A stretch of 64,000 nt of DNA from an uncultured Porphyromonadaceae bacterium (GTDB lineage Bacteria > Bacteroidota > Bacteroidia > Bacteroidales > Muribaculaceae). Positions 6,557 to 16,633 of this stretch are shown one piece after another. The translations under genes were made by a program, and so were the position numbers. Position 1 is the stretch's first letter; each line of letters starts with the position of its first letter. The stretch lies in assembly GCA_900546365.1 (NCBI GenBank), contig URCF01000001.1, positions 1-64,000 of the forward strand, in the 5' to 3' direction. The notes below the pieces were generated by a model. It worked only from the letters and a program-made list of their open reading frames with translations. It searched no databases and was not told the DNA's origin.

Positions 6557-8797
6557 TTTCTTGAACGACTCCATATTGTAATATCCATGCTTGTCGGTGT
6601 GGTACGGTGCATGGATGCCTATGCCGAGGTCGCCGCGGATCACCAGCATACCGATATCCACACGCAGTCCCACTCCGGTGCCGGTGGCGAGGTCGCGAAG
6701 GAATGTTTTTCCCTGAAGCAGTCCGCCAGGACGCTGGGGGTCGTTCTTGAGAAGCCATACATTGCCCGAGTCAAAGAACACCGCTCCGTGCAGCGGCCCT
6801 ATGATGGGGAACCGGTATTCCACATTGAATTCAAATTTGAATGTACCGGTCTGGTCAAAATAGCCGTTGACCATATCTTCGGGCACCCTGTAGCTGCCGG
6901 GGCCGATGGACCTCACGGTGAAGGCGCGGACGGAGTTGGCTCCACCCACATAGAACTGTTCGGCGTATGGCACCTGCGATGAGTTGCCGTAGGCATGGGC
7001 TGCACCGACGGCGGCTCGGGTCACGAGCCAGTGGTCGCCCCACAGACGGCGGTTGTACACCAGCTGGGTGGACCCTTTGACGAATTGCGAGAACGGGGTG
7101 TGAAACAGTTCTTTCTCACCTTTTTTACCACACGCTTCCCATATCGACCAGAAAATATTGCCTGCCTCCTGGATGGTGAAGGTCCAGGATAAGCCGTTGT
7201 CGGGATCGAAGTAGCGGTTGTAGTTGTAGGTGTACGCGAGCTGCGGGATGAACTGGCTCTGGAAGCTGAGAGCTATGGCCCGGTTCTGGGCCATTATGGA
7301 GTCAAACTCATGGGTGGTGTGCATGAGGTTGGTGTAGGTGAGCTTGAACAGAGTGAGGGTGTTGGTCACATAGCGGTTCACGCGCCAGTCATAGTTGAAC
7401 GAGGCGTTGAACTGAGCCATGCGGAAATAGTGCGGACGGTTGAGCAGGTCGGCTCCGAGGGTGATACGTGTCCAGTTGAGCTCGCGGCGTGTGCGCGGGA
7501 TGAAGCGCGGAGCCAGCAGCCGTGGAAAGGCAAGTGAGCCGGTGAGTCCGACCTCGTAGGAGTTGAACACGGAGTTGTGCTTGTCGCGTCCGGTTTGCCA
7601 TTCATAGCTTCCGGTGAGGTCAATGCTGAGCTGTTCGCCGCCGCCGAAGAGGTTGTGGCTCGTGAGTTTGAGATCCACCCCCGGGCCTATGTAGCTGTTG
7701 GATTTGGAGGTGGCATTGACTTCGATTGCTGCTTCCATCGGCTTGTCGAAAGTGCAGTCAATCTCTACATTGAGCACATTGCGCTTGGTGGTGTCGGGCA
7801 CAATGTTGATTTCCACACCGTTGAATATTCCAAGCCTGGAAAGATAGGTTTGTGTGCGGTTCATGTCGCGCACGCTCAGTATTTTCCCTTCGCGGAAGCG
7901 GATGCATGAGGGGATGAGATGGGGGCGCAGACGCGATGGTTTCATCTGTATCACTGTGCCGCGGTTGGTGTGCATGGTGTCGGGTGTGCCACCGCCTTGA
8001 TTGCGGTTGATGCGGGTGGTGATGGTGCCGGTGGTGAACACCTGGTCGGCTCCTTTGGGCATATTACCGGCGAGCACCATGCGCAGAGCTATCCGTTCAG
8101 GGGTGATTGTGGAGTCGGCGAGGTACTCGATATAGTCGGGTTTGAAAAAATAATATCCTTTGTTGCGCAGAGCGTTGGCAATCCTCACTCTCACTTCGTT
8201 GAGCGAATCGGTGTCGTAGCGGCTGCCGGGGCGCATATAGCTGCATTTGCGTACCACCGAGTCGATAAGGTGATACAGCCGCAGGGTGTCGGGCATGGAG
8301 TAGATGGTGTCGATATAGTACTGTGGCCCGGTATTGACCTTGTATATGATGCTGGCTTTCTTTTTGTTTTTGCCTTGAGCGAGCTCGTAGGAGGCGTGGC
8401 CGCGGAAATAGCCGTGGTTGTCCAGAATCTGGTCAATCATCTCGGTGCGCACTTCGGGACGCACATCGGAGATGAGCACCGGCTCCTCCACGAGCTTCTC
8501 GTAGAGCCAGTGGCGGAACCCCTTGGGAGGGTTGGGCCAGTTGTTGTACACCCACAGTCCCAGCGGGAAAGGATAGCGCAGCGACGGTGATATGAGGCAA
8601 TTGTTTGGCTTCACATTCACCGCTTCCTTGACATCGGCATCGAGTCCCGGAGCGAGTTTCTGTCCTGAGTCGGGGAGTATTATGGTTTTCTTGACTCCGG
8701 TGTACAGTATATCGTCGGCACCGAGTCGCCTGGTGGTGGAGCATGCGGTGGCAATCAGCATGGCCACACAAGGGAGTATGAAGCGGAGTGATTTCAT
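6518..8797 (-). CDS. tamL: TamL, lipoprotein form of TamA (outer-membrane assembly barrel)
   Basis: TamL is the Bacteroidetes lipid-anchored counterpart of TamA, an Omp85/BamA-family barrel that pairs with TamB. The 759-residue product begins with a lipoprotein signal peptide ending in TACS (Cys19), followed by POTRA-like segments (about 95-380) and a C-terminal 16-strand Omp85 barrel. The barrel shows the conserved YVGGANSVRAF loop region and GAVFFDSGNVW near the end, and closes with an aromatic Phe (IGYPF). Its ATG overlaps the tamB stop codon as ATGA, so the two are translationally coupled. Its 3' end overlaps the convergent membrane-protein gene by 39 bp. Confidence 0.9.
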   Translation of the reverse strand: MKSLRFILPCVAMLIATACSTTRRLGADDILYTGVKKTIILPDSGQKLAPGLDADVKEAVNVKPNNCLISPSLRYPFPLGLWVYNNWPNPPKGFRHWLYEKLVEEPVLISDVRPEVRTEMIDQILDNHGYFRGHASYELAQGKNKKKASIIYKVNTGPQYYIDTIYSMPDTLRLYHLIDSVVRKCSYMRPGSRYDTDSLNEVRVRIANALRNKGYYFFKPDYIEYLADSTITPERIALRMVLAGNMPKGADQVFTTGTITTRINRNQGGGTPDTMHTNRGTVIQMKPSRLRPHLIPSCIRFREGKILSVRDMNRTQTYLSRLGIFNGVEINIVPDTTKRNVLNVEIDCTFDKPMEAAIEVNATSKSNSYIGPGVDLKLTSHNLFGGGEQLSIDLTGSYEWQTGRDKHNSVFNSYEVGLTGSLAFPRLLAPRFIPRTRRELNWTRITLGADLLNRPHYFRMAQFNASFNYDWRVNRYVTNTLTLFKLTYTNLMHTTHEFDSIMAQNRAIALSFQSQFIPQLAYTYNYNRYFDPDNGLSWTFTIQEAGNIFWSIWEACGKKGEKELFHTPFSQFVKGSTQLVYNRRLWGDHWLVTRAAVGAAHAYGNSSQVPYAEQFYVGGANSVRAFTVRSIGPGSYRVPEDMVNGYFDQTGTFKFEFNVEYRFPIIGPLHGAVFFDSGNVWLLKNDPQRPGGLLQGKTFLRDLATGTGVGLRVDIGMLVIRGDLGIGIHAPYHTDKHGYYNMESFKKSLAFHLAIGYPF

Positions 8798-11700
8798 TGC
8801 CTTGAGGGTTGAGCGTTAGGTGTTGGGGCGGCGGACTGGGTGCGCTGTCGCCGGAATATGTCGCTGATACGGTTGATTTTGCGCTTGAGCACAAAGCCTA
8901 CGCCTGTTTGCGTGACTTCGCCTTCGAGTATGCTTTCGTACCCCACATGGCGGAACACTCTCACATACATGGAGCCGCTGCGGTTGAGCATATATTCCAC
9001 AGCCACATCATTCACAAGGTTTTCGGCGAGGTTCTCGTCCTGGTCGGTGTCGGTGGAGTAGTTGCCTCCCACCACAATCTTGAACCGGTCGTTAAACAAA
9101 GTTTTGGACACCTTGTAGCTATAGCTTGTGGCAGTGGATTTGGTGCCGTCGGTGGTTTTGTCATATTGGTCGATGCCGAAGCTGATATCCACGCCTTTGA
9201 TGTTGTTGGCGGCCCAGGAGTTGAGGCTCGAGGTGAGGAACGAGTAGAGAGGGTTGCCCGACAGCGAGGCGTTGGCTTTGGTGCCGGGGCCGGTGTACAC
9301 GTTGTAGAGTAGCATGTTCATGGCCTGGTTGGCGCGTTGCTCGGGGCTCATTCCCTGAAGCTCGTTCTGTATGGTGAGGTCATCGTTGGTGGATAGGTCA
9401 AAGGCCACGTTCATGTTGTTGAGCGTGTTGGTGGCCGACAGCTCCACTATGAAATTGACGAGGCGTGAGTTCTGTCCTTCCTGCGTCACATTGGCTTTGA
9501 TCTGGTCGGTGGCGTGGATATTGAGGATGGGGTTGAGGATATCGCCGTTGAACGACACATAGCTGCCTTCCTGGAACGAGAAGTTTTTCTCCGACATGAA
9601 CGGCGGAGTGTAGCGCACAAACCCTTTGTCGATGTTGATCCGTCCGGTCAAGCGGCCTTCGGAGCTCATCGGGGTCATGGTGTAGGTGAGGTTGCCTTCG
9701 GGCTGGAGCGAGGCTTTGTTCTTGCCGTCGGTGGAGAGGTCAACATTGATGGTGGACCCTGCGGAGAGTATGAGATTGGCGTTGAGGAACATGGCCATGG
9801 AGGATGAAGGCACGGTGTCGGTGCTCACCACGCTGGCTGTGTCGGAGAACTGTACAAAGGTCACCATGTTGCCGGTGCTTTTGGATGTGAGGGCTGACTG
9901 TCCGGCTGACGACATCACGTAGGTCACATTGGTGCCGGGGAGCAGATTGAGTGTGGCATCGACATTGAGCAGGTTCATGTTGCCGTTGACTTTGGCATCG
10001 AGGTCAATGAATGCTTTACCGTAGATGTCGGCTCCACGGGGACGCGATGAGTTGACGAGCTGCATGTCGGCAGCGTTGAGCTTGAGGTTGATGCCGGGAT
10101 TGGCGAGGGTGCGGGCGTCAACGGTTCCGTTGACATACAGCGGGTTGTCGTTGAGTCCGGAGATGGTGAAGTTGTTGAATTTCACTATCGAGCTGTCCAC
10201 GGCAATCTTCTCCTCCGAGAACCGGTAGGAAGCTCCTGTCATGGCGAGTTTTATGGCTGTGGAGTCGAAATCGAGGTAGCCGTTGAGTATCGGTGCGGTG
10301 ATACTGCCTGTGATATCCATCTGTCCGTTGAGCATACCCGACAGAGTGGCGGTGCCTTTGGGGAGGAACGGGTTGACTATCCGCAGCGGAAAATGAATCA
10401 TGGAGAAGTCCAGGAGGAAAGGTGAGGTGGCGGTGCTGTCATTGAGCACGCCTCGGGCGGTGATTACCTTTACGGAGTCAACCATCAGCGAGGCATCGGC
10501 GCGGAGCAGTCCGGATTTGTCGTTGAACAGCGACAGGTCGATATTGAAATCGCCCACCCGTTCGCGTCCGTAAAACAAGTCGGTGAGGTTGACCATGCCG
10601 TGGCCTGTGAGCTCGCGTGCGTTCCAGTTGAACCGCATGTCGGCTCCTACATTACCCTTGATCGGCGGGGCGAACGGGGAGATTGTGAGCCAGTCCTGAA
10701 TCTGGATATTATTCAGTTGGAGCACCACATCGCGCTGCGCTGCGGAGTCCACGCTCTCGGCTGTCTGTTCGGTGAACAGGTGGAGCGAGGAAGTGGCGTT
10801 GTCCAGCATCAGGTCGGCATCAAGCCGGTGGGTGAAGAAGTTGTAGGCCACGAAGTTGTTGGTGTTGAGAGTCCAGTTCTTATAACCGATTACCGGGGTG
10901 TGGGGCACGAAGCTGATGCGGGCCACGGAATCGGTCATGGTGGCGTTGAGTCCGATGAAAAATCCTTCCTTGTTGGCGATATTGTGCTGGCGCACGAGGA
11001 AGCTGGCTTTGTCGTCGGCCAGATAGCCACGGAGATTGACATGGGCGAAATCGTCGAATGTGCCGGGACGGTTGTTCATTGCCAGGGTGTAAACGAGGTA
11101 TTTGCCATGCTGGAGGGCATCAAGCGATATGGTGTCGGTGCGCATCGACGGGTTGCTGAGTCCGAGGGTTTGCCCGTGGAGCGACAGCAGGGAGTCGTTG
11201 TGGAGGTTGAGGTTGATTTTGCGCCAGGAGAGTCCGCTTGGTGCGAGATAGCTGGCGGCGATATTGTTCTGTCCCAAAGTCACGGCGGCGTCCATAGACG
11301 GAAATGAGTGCTGGAGCTTTCTGACATTAAGGCTCTTGTTGGCGATGGCGGAATCTATCACAGCTGAGAGTGAGCTGATGCGCGATATGGTGCTGTCAAG
11401 GCAGGCGTAAGCCGTGAAGGTGGCGAGCAGGTCACCGTTTGAGAGTGTGGCGTGGGTGGTGGAGTCGCCGGTGAGCAGATTGAGATGTATTTCATCGGTC
11501 ACGAGCTTGTGGGTGTCCATCACCATGTTGAGATGGTTGATGCTGACCTCGGCATCAATCCCCATGTTGACCGGTGCGAACGACCCTTTTGAGTCCAGGG
11601 TCAGTGAGCCGTATAGAGGGGTGTCGCTTAGTCCGAGGGATTGCAGGTCGAGGTGGCGTATGTCGCCTGAAATGTTCCACGAATATAGGCTTTTGGAGAG

Positions 11701-13575
11701 TGTGCCTTCGAAATCGGCCGAGAGGTCGGCTTCGGGATTATGGGAGTCCACCGACCCCTTCACCTGACCATTGGCAAGGGTGGCCTGCAGCGAAGTGTTG
11801 GCGAGTTTGCGTCCATTGATTTCCACGGCGTGGATGTTGGCGTCGGCATCTATCACGGTGGTGGCGGCAACCGGGTTGTAGCCGTGGCCGTCCAGATTCA
11901 CGCTTCCTGACAGGTTGGCGACGCCGAGCGACGGCATGAAATCCTGCACCGGGAAATTATTGAATGTCAATGCTGCGCGATACCCTTCGGTGAGTTGCTG
12001 CCATTTGCCGTCAAAAGCGAGTTTGCCGTGGCCGGTGATGGCTGTCAGTTTGCCGGAGGCTCCCGAGGGGGAGTAGTGGATATTGCCGTTCAGGGCCATG
12101 TCAGGTATATTGACTTGCTTGGCGGTGGCCCGGTCAAGAGCCATCTGCTTTATGAAGTTGGCGTTGGTGAGAGTGCCGTTGAGGGCGATGTCGCCACCTA
12201 TCCGTTTGGGGTTCATCGGATAGAACACGGTGCCGTTGGCGTGGATGTTGAGATAGCGGGGGAGGGCTATATTGACGGCATTGACCAGCAGCTGCGAAGT
12301 TGTGCCGTTGATGTCGGCAAGGAGCTGAAGTCCGTTGGAGCGCGGCACATCGCGGAGAGTGGCGTAGAGAGCGGGCATGACCTGCTCTATGTCGGGAAAT
12401 CCGATATTGCCGTTGGCCTTGAGCTGTAGCGGAAGCGTGGGGTCGGTGGTGATGTCACCCATCCCCATAAAAGCATCGAGCGATATTTTGGAGAACAGTG
12501 TGCTGATCTGGAATTTTTCTGCCCGCATGGCGGTGGAGTCCATGGCAAAGGTGCCGTGGGCGTTGAGCTGCAAACCGCATCGCTCGGTGGCTGTGAGCTT
12601 TTTAAGCGGCACGGTGATGGCTGTGGCGCGATTGTAGAATGAGTCCACGGCAATGGCCACATCGCTCACTTGCAGATAGTTCATGTCGAGTCCCGGCGTG
12701 GGGACGGCTCCGCGCATGGCATACAACGCATGCTTGGCGGTGAGACGCAATGAGTCGGCGGAGATGGTCCAGGGCATGGATGAGACGGTGGTGTCGGTGG
12801 CCACGGTGTCGGCGGGGTGGTAGGAGGCGAGGAATTGCGCCGAGGGTGTGAAATAGTCGGCTGTCAGGGAGTCAACGGTGAGCGACTGTGCATGGATACG
12901 CCCTGATTTCATGTCAACGGTGCCGTCGAGGAGCTGTGCCTGCGGGATGAAAGTACCGAGGGAGTCAATCACCGGAAGCATTGACATGGAGTAGTTGATA
13001 TTGCGCAGGGTGATGTCGCCGGCATGAATCCTGAGCGGAGTGGAGGCGGTGGTGTCGGTATTCTCGGGTGTGACGGTGTCTTTGAGCACCAGGCGCACAT
13101 CGCCGCCATCAAGCACGGCGTGGTCTACATCAATCACCCCTTTCGAGAAATTCATCAGCGCACCTTCGGCATTGAAGGAGCGCACTTTGGCAGTGAGGTA
13201 GATTGCGGAGTCGGGAGTGCCGAGGGTGTAGCGCACCTCGCTGAGGGAGGTGCCGCTCACATCGATGTCGCCGCGCAGCAGCGGCAGCAGCCTCACATCC
13301 ACACCTGCCACACCCACGGTGGCCATGGTGTCGCCGGTGGCTTCCACCACCGCCACATCGTGGAGCTGCAGATTCAGTGGAAATTTCAGCCTCAGATAGC
13401 CGATGGAGATATCCATGCCGGTGGATTTTTTTACTTCCTTGAGTGCTATATCCTTGACAAAATTTTGCACAGCGGGCAGATAAAGGAGAGCCGGCACAAT
13501 GATGACAAGCATGACGATGGAGAATATGGTCCACAGACAGCAACGCAATATTTTATGAGCTAAAGTTCGAGCCAC
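8794..13575 (-). CDS. tamB: TamB, translocation and assembly module protein
   Basis: TamB-like proteins are long beta-taco proteins anchored in the inner membrane that span the periplasm, work with TamA or TamL and probably also guide phospholipids. The 1,593-residue product has an N-terminal transmembrane helix (about residues 15-37), an AsmA-like start, a very long beta-strand body and a C-terminal TamB (DUF490) domain, seen in QEGSYVSFNGDILNPILNIHA and the PLYSFLTSSLNSW region. The start is GTG, since no in-frame ATG gives the membrane helix. It follows lptD by 80 bp on the same strand and overlaps tamL by four bases. Confidence 0.9.
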   Translation of the reverse strand: MARTLAHKILRCCLWTIFSIVMLVIIVPALLYLPAVQNFVKDIALKEVKKSTGMDISIGYLRLKFPLNLQLHDVAVVEATGDTMATVGVAGVDVRLLPLLRGDIDVSGTSLSEVRYTLGTPDSAIYLTAKVRSFNAEGALMNFSKGVIDVDHAVLDGGDVRLVLKDTVTPENTDTTASTPLRIHAGDITLRNINYSMSMLPVIDSLGTFIPQAQLLDGTVDMKSGRIHAQSLTVDSLTADYFTPSAQFLASYHPADTVATDTTVSSMPWTISADSLRLTAKHALYAMRGAVPTPGLDMNYLQVSDVAIAVDSFYNRATAITVPLKKLTATERCGLQLNAHGTFAMDSTAMRAEKFQISTLFSKISLDAFMGMGDITTDPTLPLQLKANGNIGFPDIEQVMPALYATLRDVPRSNGLQLLADINGTTSQLLVNAVNIALPRYLNIHANGTVFYPMNPKRIGGDIALNGTLTNANFIKQMALDRATAKQVNIPDMALNGNIHYSPSGASGKLTAITGHGKLAFDGKWQQLTEGYRAALTFNNFPVQDFMPSLGVANLSGSVNLDGHGYNPVAATTVIDADANIHAVEINGRKLANTSLQATLANGQVKGSVDSHNPEADLSADFEGTLSKSLYSWNISGDIRHLDLQSLGLSDTPLYGSLTLDSKGSFAPVNMGIDAEVSINHLNMVMDTHKLVTDEIHLNLLTGDSTTHATLSNGDLLATFTAYACLDSTISRISSLSAVIDSAIANKSLNVRKLQHSFPSMDAAVTLGQNNIAASYLAPSGLSWRKINLNLHNDSLLSLHGQTLGLSNPSMRTDTISLDALQHGKYLVYTLAMNNRPGTFDDFAHVNLRGYLADDKASFLVRQHNIANKEGFFIGLNATMTDSVARISFVPHTPVIGYKNWTLNTNNFVAYNFFTHRLDADLMLDNATSSLHLFTEQTAESVDSAAQRDVVLQLNNIQIQDWLTISPFAPPIKGNVGADMRFNWNARELTGHGMVNLTDLFYGRERVGDFNIDLSLFNDKSGLLRADASLMVDSVKVITARGVLNDSTATSPFLLDFSMIHFPLRIVNPFLPKGTATLSGMLNGQMDITGSITAPILNGYLDFDSTAIKLAMTGASYRFSEEKIAVDSSIVKFNNFTISGLNDNPLYVNGTVDARTLANPGINLKLNAADMQLVNSSRPRGADIYGKAFIDLDAKVNGNMNLLNVDATLNLLPGTNVTYVMSSAGQSALTSKSTGNMVTFVQFSDTASVVSTDTVPSSSMAMFLNANLILSAGSTINVDLSTDGKNKASLQPEGNLTYTMTPMSSEGRLTGRINIDKGFVRYTPPFMSEKNFSFQEGSYVSFNGDILNPILNIHATDQIKANVTQEGQNSRLVNFIVELSATNTLNNMNVAFDLSTNDDLTIQNELQGMSPEQRANQAMNMLLYNVYTGPGTKANASLSGNPLYSFLTSSLNSWAANNIKGVDISFGIDQYDKTTDGTKSTATSYSYKVSKTLFNDRFKIVVGGNYSTDTDQDENLAENLVNDVAVEYMLNRSGSMYVRVFRHVGYESILEGEVTQTGVGFVLKRKINRISDIFRRQRTQSAAPTPNAQPSRQ

Positions 13576-13655
13576 AACAGTGATGAATTGTTGAAACGGT
13601 TATGATTTTTACAAATGTTAAACAAGCGAGACGGCTCGAATGTTTTTTTGCGGCA

Positions 13656-16559
13656 TCAATACCAGCTCACACCGTTGGACAGCGATGAGCGTTTGTCGTA
13701 TTTCAGGTCTTGCAGAAGAGATGAATTGACAGCTATATGGAAGTTGTAGGATTTATACGGACCCACTGGCACAAAGCTTGCGGTCATGGTGAAGCAGTGG
13801 AGGTCGCGGGAAATGTTGCAGTTCATGTAGGCAATCTTGTGGGTGTCGAAATTGTAGCTTGCCGAGAACGAGAAATTCCAGTTGCGTGTGGGGCGGATAT
13901 TGCCGCTGAAGCTGAGGTTCTGGGTTATCCTGCCGTCATACTCCATCTTCTGCTTGTTGAAGTTGCCATAGGCATAGCCGATGGAGTAGTTGACCGACAG
14001 GCTCCAGGGCACATCCCACTGCACATATCCGTCGGGATTGATCTGCATGTCGTCGTTTTGTGTCTCCTCCTCTTCCTGAGGCTGGGTGTGGTCCTTGCGG
14101 TAGAGGTTGGCCAGCCGGCTTTCGGATTGGGTGTTCTCTTTCTTGTCGTTGGTTCCGGTTTTTTTCTTCCGCTTGAAGGTGTCGTTGTTGAAAGTATATG
14201 AGAACGATGTGCCTGTGCTTGAGAGTCGTCCGAGACCTTTGCCGTTGGCGATACGCAGCTTGTTGACACGCACGGGGTTGCCATACTGGTTGAGCGCGTA
14301 GGTATATACATCCCACACTGCAGAGAGGTTGAGGTTGAAATTCTTCACCAACCGGAGCATTATCGAGGTGTTGATGTTGGAGAACCGCAGGGAGTCGGCG
14401 GCGAAGTTGTAGCTCTGCGACACAGTGAAATTCTCAATCAGCGATATTTTTTTCTCGCCGGTGGAGTCGTTGTCCGACTTCACTTTCATCTCCAGATTGT
14501 TGGCCAGCGACACGGTGACCGAACCGGTGCGCCCTGTGCCGGGCACGCCGAACAGGGAGTTGGGGAAATAGGAATACTGGCGTGTCTGCATCTTGCCGTT
14601 GGCATCAGGGTAGTCATACTGGCCGTAGTAGCCGAAGAAGCTGCTGCCGAAGTCGGGCGCGGCGTTGAACGACACTGTGGGGGTGAGCACGTGGCGTATC
14701 ATCTTCACTTTGTCGCCGAGGAATTTCATCGGGCGATAGAAAGTGTAGATTTTAGTGTCCAACGACAGTGATGCGCTGAAGTCCCACACATTGTAGAAGC
14801 TATAGCTGGTGTCGCATATCTCCACTGCTGCGTTGGGGTCCCAATGGCGGCGCACCTTGTTGGTGTACATACGGTCGGTGATGGATACCGAGGGGGTGAC
14901 ATTGAAATACTTGAACACATTGAAGGTGGCGCTGATGGGGATGCTGTGGCGCATACCGTTGCGCCAATCCTTGATGAGTGATTTCTTGAAAAACTCATCC
15001 TGCTTGGCGGTCAGTGAATTGCTGAACTGACCTTGGTAGGACATGCGTATCTTTTCATACCACCGCTCGGGGCCCACGGCGCGTTTGCGCTTGAAAGGGT
15101 ACACCTGCGAGAGCGATACCGTGAGGTTGGGGAACGATACTGCGAGAGTGGAGTCCTGCGAGCGCTGGGCAATGTTGGCGGTGGCCGAGACGGACCATTT
15201 GCTTCCCGCCGGACGCCATGTGGCGCTTACGGTGGAGCTCTTGGTATTTTCGGTGAATGAGTTGGAGTAGTAGCTGTTGAGGTCGTTGCGCGAGTAGCCC
15301 GATGTGGTGAAGTTCACCGAGGCCGAGAAGTTGAACGACGGATTGGCTTTGGTGTCCTGGATATGGCTCCATAGCACCTGGAAGTTGGTTTGCTTGGAAT
15401 AGTCGGGCGCCCCCTTGTCGCCGAGTATGGTTTTGAGGTAGCTGATATTGAAGTTGCCCGAATATTTGTAGCGTTTCACGTATGCCGAGCGGGCCTGCAG
15501 TCCCCACGACCCTTTGGTGTACACCTCTCCGGTGAGCGCGAGGTCAATATTGTCGTTGATGGCAAAATAGTAGCCGCCGTTGGACAGATAGAATCCGCGG
15601 TTGAAGTCATCGCCGAAGGTGGGGAAGATGATACCGGAGGAGTATTTTTCAGAGAATGGGAAATAGCCGAACGGCACTGCCAGCGGCAGCGGCAGTCCAG
15701 CGAGCACCATGTAGGCCGGTCCGGTGACAATATCTTTCTTGGGACGCACCTTGGCTTTGGTGAGCTGGAAATAGAAGTGCGGGTCCTCGTGGTTGTCGCA
15801 GGTGGTGTAGCGTCCGTTCTGGATGTAGATGGTGTTGTCATCCACTTTTTTGCTCAATCCGCCGGTGAGGTATCCTTCGCCTTGCTGGGTGATTACATCG
15901 GTGATATACCCTTTCTCGGTCTTGAAGTTGTAGCGCATGGTTTTCGACTCGTACTGGGTGCCGTTGTCGTCAAACACCGGCGAGCCTGTGAGCTCTCCGG
16001 TGGAGTCGGGCACACCCACTGCATAGACGGTGGAGGTGTTCATATCCATCTCTATGCGCTCGGCATCAAGCTTGATGTTGCCGTATGTCACATTGCTCTC
16101 GCCGTAGAGATAGGCGTTGTTCTGCCCTTTGAGCACCATTGAGTCCTTGGCATAGATATCCACCACATTGTCCAGGTCGGTTTTCACGCGCATGATTCTT
16201 TTGCCCAACGGCCTGGCGGCGGTGTCGGTGGTATCGGCGTTGAGTCGCACACGCTTACGCTCCTGCGAAGTGAGCTGCGTGTTTTCGAGCGAGTCGGCGA
16301 TGAGGGCGTGGATGGAGTCGATGCTGTCGCGCCACTCCTTGAGTCTGCGCGACGACCGCCTGCGGGCGGCAGTGGGGGTGCTGTCAGTGGATGCGGGGAG
16401 GGTGTCACGTGGCAGGAGGGACTGCAGAGTGGAGTCAACGACCAATGAGTCGGGCATTTGCATCCTGACCTTGGACTCTGTGGGCATCATCGACGACGCT
16501 GCCGCCGACAGACCCAACAAAACTACCGCTAAGATTATATATAGATGAGAGTACCTCAA
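13656..16559 (-). CDS. lptD: LptD-like LPS assembly outer-membrane protein
   Basis: LptD inserts LPS into the outer leaflet of the outer membrane. The 967-residue product matches the Bacteroidetes LptD type: signal peptide, Ser/Thr/Arg-rich linker (about 40-110), an OstA-like jellyroll domain (about 125-270, with LDAERIEMDM and YESKTMRYNF) and a long C-terminal barrel. The YTTCDNHEDPHFYF block between jellyroll and barrel is characteristic. The start appears to be TTG at 16559, because there is no in-frame ATG before the signal peptide. A TATCTTTG promoter element lies 25 bp upstream. It heads the lptD-tamB-tamL block. Confidence 0.9.
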   Translation of the reverse strand: MRYSHLYIILAVVLLGLSAAASSMMPTESKVRMQMPDSLVVDSTLQSLLPRDTLPASTDSTPTAARRRSSRRLKEWRDSIDSIHALIADSLENTQLTSQERKRVRLNADTTDTAARPLGKRIMRVKTDLDNVVDIYAKDSMVLKGQNNAYLYGESNVTYGNIKLDAERIEMDMNTSTVYAVGVPDSTGELTGSPVFDDNGTQYESKTMRYNFKTEKGYITDVITQQGEGYLTGGLSKKVDDNTIYIQNGRYTTCDNHEDPHFYFQLTKAKVRPKKDIVTGPAYMVLAGLPLPLAVPFGYFPFSEKYSSGIIFPTFGDDFNRGFYLSNGGYYFAINDNIDLALTGEVYTKGSWGLQARSAYVKRYKYSGNFNISYLKTILGDKGAPDYSKQTNFQVLWSHIQDTKANPSFNFSASVNFTTSGYSRNDLNSYYSNSFTENTKSSTVSATWRPAGSKWSVSATANIAQRSQDSTLAVSFPNLTVSLSQVYPFKRKRAVGPERWYEKIRMSYQGQFSNSLTAKQDEFFKKSLIKDWRNGMRHSIPISATFNVFKYFNVTPSVSITDRMYTNKVRRHWDPNAAVEICDTSYSFYNVWDFSASLSLDTKIYTFYRPMKFLGDKVKMIRHVLTPTVSFNAAPDFGSSFFGYYGQYDYPDANGKMQTRQYSYFPNSLFGVPGTGRTGSVTVSLANNLEMKVKSDNDSTGEKKISLIENFTVSQSYNFAADSLRFSNINTSIMLRLVKNFNLNLSAVWDVYTYALNQYGNPVRVNKLRIANGKGLGRLSSTGTSFSYTFNNDTFKRKKKTGTNDKKENTQSESRLANLYRKDHTQPQEEEETQNDDMQINPDGYVQWDVPWSLSVNYSIGYAYGNFNKQKMEYDGRITQNLSFSGNIRPTRNWNFSFSASYNFDTHKIAYMNCNISRDLHCFTMTASFVPVGPYKSYNFHIAVNSSLLQDLKYDKRSSLSNGVSWY

Positions 16560-16583
16560 ATGTGACAGTCAATTTTATGGCTG

Positions 16584-16591
16584 CAAAGATA
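16584..16591 (-). promoter_or_regulatory. Bacteroidetes -7 element before lptD
   Basis: TATCTTTG on the minus strand is an exact TAnnTTTG match 25 bp before the lptD start. It could drive the whole lptD-tamB-tamL cluster. Confidence 0.6.
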
Positions 16592-16633
16592 GCACACATT
16601 CGTTAAATAAGAGCTATGCCAACCGTTAAATTT

